Below, in pieces: positions 7,225 through 12,143 of a DNA stretch of 12,143 bases. The stretch lies in the NCBI GenBank assembly GCA_964534845.1, contig CAZHPV010000071.1:1-12143 (forward strand), given 5' to 3'. Each line of letters opens with the position of its first letter. Positions within the stretch are counted from its first letter, which is position 1. The notes under the pieces are model-generated. The model did not search any database. It worked only from the letters and a program-made list of their open reading frames with translations, and was not told where the DNA came from. The DNA comes from CALCKU01 sp964534845 (GTDB lineage: Bacteria; Pseudomonadota; Alphaproteobacteria; Caulobacterales; Maricaulaceae). The position numbers and the translations under genes are program-made.

Positions 7225-8613
7225 TTATCCACCAATACGGGCCTGCGCACGTACCGCATATGTCCCGCCAGATGTCGCACCAGCTATACCAATCGTGAAG
7301 TTGGATTCTGTTGATGGACGGAAGTCAAAGGCTGCACCAAATCCAATTTCAGTACCACCAAAGCTATCGTCATATCCAGCAATACCGCCAGCAAGCGCCC
7401 AAGTCTCATCAGAGCCCAGACCACCTGTTGTCGGAATGGCCGATGTTGCGGCCAAGCCATCACGAATTTCAGCAATCGCCTCTGAATTAACCGCGATAGC
7501 GGCTGAGTTTGTATTAATCAAACCGAGATTAGCGGAAATATTCGCTGAATTTACACCGATAGCATTGCTATTGCCGTCAATATTGCCCTGCAAGAGATTA
7601 TCAGCATTTATACGATTTGCGACTTCACCGTTCAATGCATTCGTTTGTGCTGTGTTATTGGCAATAATCGTATCCGATAAAGCCGTATCAGCATTTGTAC
7701 GATTGGCTATTTCACTATTCAGTGCATTCGTTTGTGCTGTGTTATTGGCAATAATCGTATCCGATAAAGCCGTATCCGCATTAGAACGGGCTAAAGCTTC
7801 AGCATCAACATTACCTTGCAAAACACCGTCCGCAGCAAGACGTGCCGCTGCTTCAGCGTTAATATTGCTTTGTAAAGTGTTATTATTTGTAATGATAGTG
7901 GCAGCATTGCCATCAACTAAGGCTTGCAAAGCCCCGCCATCAGATTGCAAATTACCCGCAGCGTCTGACGTTACAATACCCGTCACAGCGCCTTGTAATT
8001 CATTGGCATTAATACCAGCGACTGTAAGATTGCCATTGGCATCGCCCAGTGCAATATGATCGTCTGCTATTGTGGAAACATTCGCGCCGATAGCGACTGA
8101 ATTATTAAACCCGGCAGATGACAAACTTCCCAATGCAACAGCATCAAGACCAGCCGTACTCCCTGCGCCAATGATTGTAGCACCGCCATCCGTTGCAACC
8201 GAGTTAGCACCAATTGTAGTGGTTGACGAATTGCCGGCTGAACCTGAAGCATTCACGCCTACGGCCACCGAATTCGTACCGAGCGCTGTCGCATTAAAGC
8301 CAAACGCAGAAGAACCTTCGTCGGTCGCCAATGCATTGACACCAATTGATGTAGTACGTGTGACTAGACCATTGACGTCTATACCGACGGCATTTGCGTC
8401 AATATTGGCCTGCAGTGTATTATCGGCTGCGATGCGTGCTGCCATTTCAGCATTATCCGCTGCAATACGGGCTGCCATTTCAGTGTTATCCGCTGCAAGA
8501 CGAGTCGCGGCTTCAGCGTCAATATTGCCCTGCAATACACCATCCGCTGCAAGACGAGTCGCGGCTTCAGCATCAATATTGCCCTGCAGAACACCATCCG
8601 CAGCAAGACGAGT
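7225..8613 (-). CDS. Trimeric autotransporter adhesin (YadA-like), C-terminal part after the assembly gap
   Basis: These 462 codons continue the gene that starts at 9532; the two halves are separated only by the 100-N gap. In order they hold 18-residue stalk repeats (TRLAADGVLQGNIDAEAA), two 11-residue repeats (EMAARIAADN type) and a second YadA-like head (about residues 85-245 of this part) rich in SVAVG, SVAIGAN and HIALGDANG turns. Two 29-residue coiled-coil stalk repeats follow. The final anchor of about 80 residues (GLAATSAIP, WALAGGIAGY, GTEIGFGAAFDF, NFTIGIAGATSGG, TYAVRAQARIGG) fits four beta strands of a 12-strand trimeric pore. Family role: surface adhesin, with the passenger exported through the trimer pore. 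The last residue is Gly, where outer-membrane proteins usually end in Phe, Trp or Tyr. The region is nearly free of Cys. Stop TAA at 7227-7225. Confidence 0.88.
   Translation of the reverse strand, partial: TRLAADGVLQGNIDAEAATRLAADGVLQGNIDAEAATRLAADNTEMAARIAADNAEMAARIAADNTLQANIDANAVGIDVNGLVTRTTSIGVNALATDEGSSAFGFNATALGTNSVAVGVNASGSAGNSSTTTIGANSVATDGGATIIGAGSTAGLDAVALGSLSSAGFNNSVAIGANVSTIADDHIALGDANGNLTVAGINANELQGAVTGIVTSDAAGNLQSDGGALQALVDGNAATIITNNNTLQSNINAEAAARLAADGVLQGNVDAEALARSNADTALSDTIIANNTAQTNALNSEIANRTNADTALSDTIIANNTAQTNALNGEVANRINADNLLQGNIDGNSNAIGVNSANISANLGLINTNSAAIAVNSEAIAEIRDGLAATSAIPTTGGLGSDETWALAGGIAGYDDSFGGTEIGFGAAFDFRPSTESNFTIGIAGATSGGTYAVRAQARIGG
7612..7785 (-). repeat. 87-bp tandem duplication in the adhesin stalk
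   Basis: Two adjacent units (7785-7699 and 7698-7612) encode 29 residues each, beginning S/T-NADTALSDTIIANNTAQTN. They differ at only a few residues (S/T at position 1, SEI versus GEV near the end), and the DNA is almost identical over most of the unit. The heptad-like A/L/I spacing suits a trimeric coiled coil. Such units change stalk length by slippage or recombination. Confidence 0.9.
8419..8484 (-). repeat. 33-bp tandem repeat (11 residues, two copies)
   Basis: The minus strand encodes TEMAARIAADN followed by AEMAARIAADN, near-identical at the DNA level. It sits at the junction between the 18-residue stalk repeats and the second head module. It shares the R-[LI]-AAD core with the 18-residue unit, so it probably arose from a shortened copy of it. 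Confidence 0.85.
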
Positions 8614-8821
8614 NNNNNNNNNNNNNNNNNNNNNNNNNNNNNNNNNNNNNNNNNNNNNNNNNNNNNNNNNNNNNNNNNNNNNNNNNNNNNNNNNNNNNNN
8701 NNNNNNNNNNNNNAACACCATCCGCAGCAAGACGAGTCGCGGCTTCAGCGTCAATATTGCCCTGTAAAACACCATCCGCAGCAAGACGAGTCGCGGCTTC
8801 AGCGTCAATATTGGCCTGCAA
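8485..8821 (-). repeat. 54-bp tandem repeat array of the adhesin stalk, interrupted by the assembly gap
   Basis: The unit is 18 residues, LQGNIDAEAATRLAADGV. Units are seen at 8821-8768 (LQAN variant) and 8767-8714 before the gap. After the gap there is a partial unit (8613-8590), a full unit (8589-8536) and a nearly full unit (8535-8485). Copies differ at a few silent positions. The flanks end exactly between GV and TRL, so the true missing length should be 30 bp plus a multiple of 54 bp. The copy number is therefore unknown. Confidence 0.92.
8614..8713. other. Assembly gap of exactly 100 N
   Basis: One hundred unresolved bases lie inside the 54-bp repeat array. A round length in a tandem repeat indicates a scaffolding placeholder. 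As written it also breaks the reading frame, since 100 is not a multiple of three. The frame shift is therefore an artefact and not evidence of a pseudogene. Confidence 0.97.
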
Positions 8822-9532
8822 AGTATTATTATTTGCAAGAATAGTGGCAGCATTGCCATCGACTAACGTTTGCAAAGCACCACCATCAGATTGCAAATTA
8901 CCTGCAGCGTCTGTTGTCACAACACCTGTAACAGCGCCTTGCAAGGCATTGGCATTAATACCGGCAACTGTAAGATTACCATTGGCATCGCCCAGTGCAA
9001 TGTGATCGTCTGCTATTGTGGCAACATTCGCCCCGATCGCAATTGAATTGTTAAATCCGGCAGAGGTCATACTCCCCAATGCAAGCCCGTCTAGACCAGC
9101 TGTACCGCCCGCGCCGAGGACAGTCGCCCCGCCGTCCGTTGCAACCGTGTTAGCACCAATTGTAGTGGTTGACGAATTTCCAGCCGACCCTGTTGAATTG
9201 GCACCCAAAGCAACCGAATTTGCACCGGGTGTCGCAGCCTGAAATCCAACCGCCGTACTGCTCTCATCTGTTGCGGCTGCACCCGCACCAATAGCCGTTG
9301 TCCGTGTCGCTGTCGCCAATGTATTCTGACCACAGGCAAAAGCCGTTACGAGGGGATTGGCAGCAGGAGCACCAATTACAGCACCGTTTGGCCCAACATT
9401 ACCGGCACCATCAACAGTAAAACAATCATCAGCAAAGGCTGTTTGCGCAGTCCCAAGCGATATGGCTATAGCTAAAACAGCCGAAGCTGATCCCATTTTT
9501 AATGTCGTTTTGACAGATTTTTTCAATTGCAT
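8714..9532 (-). CDS. Trimeric autotransporter adhesin (YadA-like), N-terminal part before the assembly gap
   Basis: These 273 codons begin the adhesin whose end is at 7225. The first 35 residues form a signal peptide: a basic start (MQLKKSVKTTLK), a hydrophobic core and an AFA cleavage site before DDC. A short unique region with three Cys (37, 67 and the final one before the head) follows. Head module 1 (76-236) comes next, with repeated S-x-A-[IVL]-G-x-N turns, as in YadA heads. The 18-residue stalk repeats then lead into the gap. AAGGAG lies seven bases before the ATG at 9532, which fixes this start over a TTG seven codons upstream. Exported through Sec, it should trimerise and project from the outer membrane. 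The ligand is unknown. It shares a strand with kdsA but is separated from it by a terminator. Confidence 0.87.
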
Positions 9533-9841
9533 CTTATTTCTCCTTGATTGCAACTAACCAGTAAAAATAAGGGAATGATTTTCCTTAACAATCTAAAAAC
9601 ACAACTTTAACACGAAGAGAGATGCAAGTTTCTCCACTATACGGACGCAAAGATATCAAAACGGAAGCGCCCCGTGATATAAGATGTATTCAAGGAAAAT
9701 TTCTAAAACGCGCCCTTAAAATACCCATTATGAGATTCACTCATGCGCGGTAAATAACCGAAAAAACTGGGGGCTGTCAAGCAATCTCGTTAATAAATTG
9801 TAAAAAACTCCTAGGCATTTCAACAGGCTAACGAAAAAAGG
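9533..9841. other. Gene-free leader between rnpB and the adhesin gene
   Basis: About 309 bp without a credible gene. The minus strand carries a perfect TTGACA at 9780-9775, but the -10 at 17-bp spacing is poor (TTATTT, 9757-9752; TATTTA one base on). If used, it would give the adhesin a leader of over 200 bases. The AAGGAG ribosome binding site of the adhesin lies at the left end, and six T residues (minus strand, 9839-9834) trail rnpB at the right end. No tRNA or clear riboswitch fold was seen. Confidence 0.5.
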
Positions 9842-9851
9842 GTCAGAGGGT
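9834..9851 (-). terminator. U-run terminating rnpB
   Basis: On the minus strand the last paired bases of RNase P helix P1 (ACCCTCTGAC) are followed by CC and six T residues. No separate terminator hairpin lies downstream. P1 itself, or its closing GC-rich stem, would have to serve as the upstream stem. Confidence 0.5.
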
Positions 9852-10208
9852 CTATAAGCCGGGTTCTGTGCTGAAATTCAGTGACGATCATTCCTCTAGG
9901 CCAGCTGTTACCAGCTAACTCACGCGACCTACCCGGACGGCGACGCAAAGGCGCGCCATAATGCTATCCCTATTTGGTCTTGCTCCGGATGGGGTTTACC
10001 TTGCCGGCTCTGTTGCCAAATCCGCGGTGCGCTCTTACCGCACCCTTTCATCCTTACCACATACAGGCCATAAGCCCGGGATATGGCGGTTTACTTTCTG
10101 TGGCACTGTCCCTGGGGTCACCCCCGCCGGGCGTTACCCGGCATCCTGCCTTTGTGGAGCCCGGACTTTCCTCGAACATGACTGCTCGCGACCGTCCAAC
10201 CCTCTGAC
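9842..10208 (-). ncRNA. rnpB: RNase P RNA component (bacterial class A)
   Basis: This is the catalytic RNA of RNase P, which trims the 5' leader of tRNA precursors together with RnpA protein. The conserved P4-forming blocks are both present on the minus strand: GAGGAAAGTCCGGGCTCC at 10173-10156 near the 5' end and ACAGAACCCGGCTTATAGACC at 9869-9849 near the 3' end. The ends pair perfectly over 10 bp as helix P1 (GTCAGAGGGT at 10208-10199 with ACCCTCTGAC at 9851-9842), which sets a length of about 367 bases. GGCTTATGGCC-like and GGATGCCGGG stems in between fit the specificity domain. Boundaries are set by P1 pairing and could be off by a few bases. Confidence 0.96.
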
Positions 10209-10214
10209 ACGCTC

Positions 10215-10243
10215 CTTAAAGCCCAAATACTGGACGATATCAA
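10215..10243 (-). promoter_or_regulatory. rnpB promoter
   Basis: On the minus strand TTGATA (10243-10238) is followed after 17 bp by TTTAAG (10220-10215). The G that opens helix P1 (10208) lies seven bases further on, exactly where transcription should begin. The -35 box matches five of six and the -10 four of six. The agreement with the independently defined RNA end makes this the best-supported promoter in the window. Confidence 0.7.
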
Positions 10244-10253
10244 GCCGTATCAG

Positions 10254-10275
10254 CCCGCCAAGCGGCGCTGGCGGG
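10254..10275. repeat. GC-rich inverted repeat upstream of rnpB
   Basis: CCCGCCA (10254-10260) and TGGCGGG (10269-10275) are perfect inverted copies around eight bases, which can extend the stem by a further GC/GC pair with one bulged A. It lies 11 bp upstream of the rnpB -35 box, in the divergent region before the small ORF. No T-run follows on either strand. It could be a protein site or the end of an undetected transcript. Confidence 0.35.
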
Positions 10276-10345
10276 TATAAATGGCATGAGTGTTCACATT
10301 TTCGTGCAAATTTTAGTATCACCGCTCGCGAGGCTGTGACGAGCC

Positions 10346-10374
10346 TTGATTGGTCGGCGGCGTCAATTTTTTAT
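10346..10374 (+). promoter_or_regulatory. Promoter candidate for the small ORF
   Basis: TTGATT (10346-10351) is followed after 17 bp by TTTTAT (10369-10374), at four of six matches each. A TATAGG just beyond would fit only with a long spacer. The leader would be about 35-40 bases and includes the AGAGGAG ribosome binding site. Confidence 0.4.
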
Positions 10375-10417
10375 AGGTTTTGGACATCGATAAGAAATAA
10401 AGACAGAGGAGACAACC

Positions 10418-10597
10418 ATGTTAAAACTTTTGAACGCCCGCCCGTGCTTCCCACAAGATCTGACGATCATGCATTTACAACGCAAATTAAATCGTCTGGA
10501 TACCCGCATCCAAAAAACAACGGCAACACAGGCCGATTATGTAAATCGTGACCGTGTCGCAACACAGCTTGCAGATGCCAAAGCCTATCTTTGCTAG
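10418..10597 (+). CDS. Small protein of unknown function (59 residues)
   Basis: An ORF of 59 codons plus TAG runs from ATG 10418. AGAGGAG (10405-10411) sits six bases before the ATG, among the best ribosome binding sites in the window, and a promoter candidate lies upstream. The product begins MLKLLNARPCFPQDLTIM. From about residue 19 it is hydrophilic and probably helical (LQRKLNRLDTRIQKTTATQ, then RVATQLADAKAYLC). Leu, Ile and Val spacing suggests an amphipathic or coiled-coil helix. It has two Cys, one at the very end, no signal peptide and no membrane segment. I do not recognise a family. It lies divergent from rnpB and 178 bp before the amidohydrolase. Chance ORFs rarely have such initiation signals, so it is likely real. 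Confidence 0.6.
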   Translation: MLKLLNARPCFPQDLTIMHLQRKLNRLDTRIQKTTATQADYVNRDRVATQLADAKAYLC

Positions 10598-10606
10598 GCA
10601 TTAAGT

Positions 10607-10625
10607 CCCTATAGCCAATATAGGG
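10607..10625. repeat. Short hairpin after the small ORF
   Basis: CCCTATA (10607-10613) pairs perfectly with TATAGGG (10619-10625) around GCCAA, 9 bp past the small ORF stop codon. No T-run follows, so termination is uncertain. It could mark the transcript end. Confidence 0.35.
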
Positions 10626-10715
10626 CTATGTTGAGGCGCGCCTATAAATGAGGATAAGGCGCGTTTCGAGGCTTCTGCATTAAAACCAAGGAAGCGGATA
10701 TACTCTCTCCGCCCC

Positions 10716-10743
10716 TTGCCAGCACCAAAAACTTCCATATTGT
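10716..10743 (+). promoter_or_regulatory. Promoter candidate for the amidohydrolase gene
   Basis: TTGCCA (10716-10721, five of six) is followed after 16 bp by TATTGT (10738-10743, four of six). This would start transcription near 10750, about 26 bases before the ATG. The -35 box overlaps the left arm of the inverted repeat described separately. Confidence 0.45.
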
Positions 10744-10771
10744 CCTCATAAACAGGAATTTTTGGTGCTGG
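10719..10771. repeat. Long inverted repeat just before the amidohydrolase start codon
   Basis: CCAGCACCAAAAA (10719-10731) and TTTTTGGTGCTGG (10759-10771) are perfect 13-bp inverted copies. Next to them TTCC (10733-10736) and GGAA (10755-10758) extend the stem by four pairs after a single unpaired C. The loop is 18 bases. The right arm ends four bases before the ATG at 10776, covering the place where a ribosome binding site should be. It could be an operator bracketing the promoter, or an mRNA hairpin blocking translation if transcription starts further upstream. Confidence 0.75.
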
Positions 10772-10775
10772 ACCT

Positions 10776-12143
10776 ATGACGTCAAAATATATCATCCCAT
10801 TTATTTTCATTGCGGGATTGGGGCTAAGCGGGTGTGACGGCCAAAAAACACCAACCAAAAGCAACAAGGCGCAAATAGGCGACATCCAGTCCCCGGTTAA
10901 AATTTATACAGCCCGCCACATTATAACGATGAATGCGGCCCAACCCGAATCAGAGGCGATTGCCATTGATGGCTCAGGTACAATTTTGGCGCTTGGAAGC
11001 CTTGCAGAGCTAGAATCGCAATATCCTGACAGCATCCATGATGACGGCTTTTCAGGTAAAACCCTCATCCCCGGCTTAATTGACCCCCATGTCCATATGA
11101 CATTGGGTGCCATGATGTATGGGCTGGATTTCATCCCGCCTTGGGATATGGAGGACCCGGATGGTACGGTTGCTGCCCTGCCCAATAAAACAGCCTTACT
11201 GGACGCCATCAAAAAAATTGAAAGCCGCAAACCTGCCAAGACTGACACAGACCCCCTCTTCTTATATGGCTATCACAATCTCGTTCAAGGCGACCTGACC
11301 CGCCAAGACCTTGACGCGATCACCACAAAACGGCCCCTCATCATCTGGCATTTTTCCGGTCATGACTTTTATCTGAACTCAAAAGCTATCGAAATCTATG
11401 ATCTTAAACCTGATCTGGCCAAAAAGTTTCACGGCGTTGATCTGGATGAAAAAGGCGAATTGACAGGACGTATCTATGAGGATGCTCTTCTTGCCCTCTT
11501 TCCCTATTTCGCCCGCCATCTTATGTCGCCTGACCATATCGCCAAAGGCTTTAACGGATTTGAGCGTCTCTTGAAACGCTCCGGCGTCACAACGATTGCT
11601 GAAATGGGGTATGGTATTTTTGGCCGCAAGGTCGAAGACAGTTTTCTAGCGGCCCATTACACACAAGACGATGCCTACCGGCTTTACCTTGTCCCGGAGC
11701 ACCGCGCCTTTAGAGCTGAGTTCAAAGACGGCACGGTCCAAGCTATTCAAGACATGGTCGCCGATAAAAGCCGTCTTGCTCCCGTCTTACCACAAGTCAA
11801 ATTATTTTCGGACGCCGCCTTTTACTCTCAAACAATGAAGCTGAGCGCACCGGGCTATATTGGCGGACAATCAAAAGGCACTGATGGTCTCTGGGTATCG
11901 AAACCGGAGGCTTTGGCCGGTATCATGGCCCCTTATTGGGACGCTGGTCTTGATATTCACATCCATTCCAATGGCGACGCGGCGCAAGATTCTACTTTGA
12001 GCGCGCTACAGGCCCAGAAAGTCGGACAAGATGGACAGCGCCTTATTATTGAACATGCCGGACTGCTAACTCCCCAACAGCTTGGCAAAGCCCAATCTCT
12101 TGGTAATGTCGGCCTGTCTGCGGCCAGCCATTATGTCCATTAT
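10776..12143 (+). CDS. YtcJ-like amidohydrolase lipoprotein, 3' end outside the window
   Basis: The 456 codons visible are open to the right edge. The N-terminus is a lipoprotein signal (hydrophobic IIPFIFIAGLGLSGC, lipobox LSGC with Cys20), so the enzyme should be periplasmic and membrane-tethered. Amidohydrolase family 3 features follow. These are a beta-sandwich start (VKIYTARHIITMN), the metal-site GLIDPHVHMT near residue 100, VKLFSDAA with the presumed metal-bridging carboxylated lysine, HIHSNGD and IIEHAG. Family members hydrolyse amide or related bonds in N-substituted compounds. The substrate is unknown. ATG 10776 is chosen because an in-frame TAA lies nine codons upstream. No good ribosome binding site precedes it; that position is taken by the inverted repeat arm. 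About 100 further residues are expected beyond the edge. Confidence 0.9.
   Translation, partial: MTSKYIIPFIFIAGLGLSGCDGQKTPTKSNKAQIGDIQSPVKIYTARHIITMNAAQPESEAIAIDGSGTILALGSLAELESQYPDSIHDDGFSGKTLIPGLIDPHVHMTLGAMMYGLDFIPPWDMEDPDGTVAALPNKTALLDAIKKIESRKPAKTDTDPLFLYGYHNLVQGDLTRQDLDAITTKRPLIIWHFSGHDFYLNSKAIEIYDLKPDLAKKFHGVDLDEKGELTGRIYEDALLALFPYFARHLMSPDHIAKGFNGFERLLKRSGVTTIAEMGYGIFGRKVEDSFLAAHYTQDDAYRLYLVPEHRAFRAEFKDGTVQAIQDMVADKSRLAPVLPQVKLFSDAAFYSQTMKLSAPGYIGGQSKGTDGLWVSKPEALAGIMAPYWDAGLDIHIHSNGDAAQDSTLSALQAQKVGQDGQRLIIEHAGLLTPQQLGKAQSLGNVGLSAASHYVHY

Larger units (their letters stand above)
7879..9307 (-). repeat. Duplicated 161-codon head module of the adhesin
   Basis: Module 1 (9307-8825) and module 2 (8361-7879) are each exactly 483 bp and align without gaps from TRTT to NNN. 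By eye about 129 of 161 residues agree (about 80%). Divergence is concentrated in the first 35 residues. GSAGNSSTTTIGAN, TIADDHIALGDANG and DAAGNLQSDGGALQ are identical between the copies. Each module is a YadA-like head followed by a neck-like block and then the stalk. The pair shows internal duplication, with later divergence or partial gene conversion. Confidence 0.9.

Noticed and set aside
7193..8059. Long plus-strand open frame of about 288 codons opposite the adhesin
   Set aside because: It is antisense to a repeat-rich gene whose composition leaves the opposite frames free of stops. The product is low-complexity Ala/Pro/Ser, has no ribosome binding site and crosses the adhesin terminator.
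7612..8821. CRISPR array suspected from tandem repeats
   Set aside because: Repeats are directly adjacent in-frame coding units with no unique spacers, and they lie within an adhesin gene.
8573..8859. Adhesin as a frameshifted pseudogene
   Set aside because: The frame change arises only from the 100-N placeholder. Both flanks are intact and in phase with the same 18-residue repeat.
8072..9242. Several plus-strand open frames opposite the adhesin, some reading through the N gap
   Set aside because: They mirror the adhesin repeats, include unresolved bases and match no family.
9961..10551. Open frame of 196 codons across rnpB and the small ORF
   Set aside because: It is read from the wrong strand of the RNase P RNA and overlaps the 59-codon ORF in another frame. 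The RNA motifs are decisive.
10601..11248. Minus-strand frames opposite the amidohydrolase
   Set aside because: They are antisense to a conserved enzyme with intact metal-site motifs and have no ribosome binding site or recognisable product.

Overview
The window looks like an alphaproteobacterial scaffold of moderate GC content. The RNase P RNA is of the bacterial A type. KdsB and the divergent trimeric autotransporter read as alphaproteobacterial. A lipoprotein amidohydrolase closes the window. This placement is inferred from sequence character only. A marine or aquatic Maricaulales-like host is possible but not demonstrated.

Bases 1-7081 form a cell-surface polysaccharide locus. On the minus strand, an EpsG/Wzy-like membrane polymerase (3376 to 2306), an OafA-type acyltransferase (2316 to 1234), a PPP-family phosphatase (1164 to 376) and a hexapeptide-repeat acyltransferase running off the left edge (243 to 1) follow one another and are probably co-transcribed. 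Divergent from them, a Wza/GumB-like export lipoprotein (3564-4307, plus strand) has its own well-formed promoter. It converges on a second minus-strand operon, kdsA-kdsB-glycosyltransferase (7081 to 4319). Together these genes would make CMP-Kdo, add sugars to a lipid-linked unit, decorate it with acyl groups, polymerise it and export it. The flippase, the initiating transferase and the co-polymerase (Wzc-like) are not in view.

Bases 7082-9841 hold a strong terminator with a UUCG loop and one trimeric autotransporter adhesin gene (9532 to 7225). The gene is split by an assembly gap of exactly 100 N (8614-8713) that falls inside a 54-bp tandem repeat. The adhesin carries two 161-residue head modules about 80% identical, several stalk repeats, and a divergent YadA-type anchor ending in glycine.

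Bases 9842-12143 hold rnpB (minus strand, with a recognisable promoter and a U-run at its end), an unrecognised 59-codon ORF with an excellent ribosome binding site (10418-10597), and a YtcJ-like lipoprotein amidohydrolase that runs off the right edge. The amidohydrolase start codon is preceded by a 13-bp perfect inverted repeat that also brackets its best promoter candidate.

I see no CRISPR array, transposase, tRNA or phage gene. Most of the window consists of known families. The parts most worth a second look are the repeat structure of the adhesin, the inverted repeat before the amidohydrolase, and the small ORF beside rnpB.
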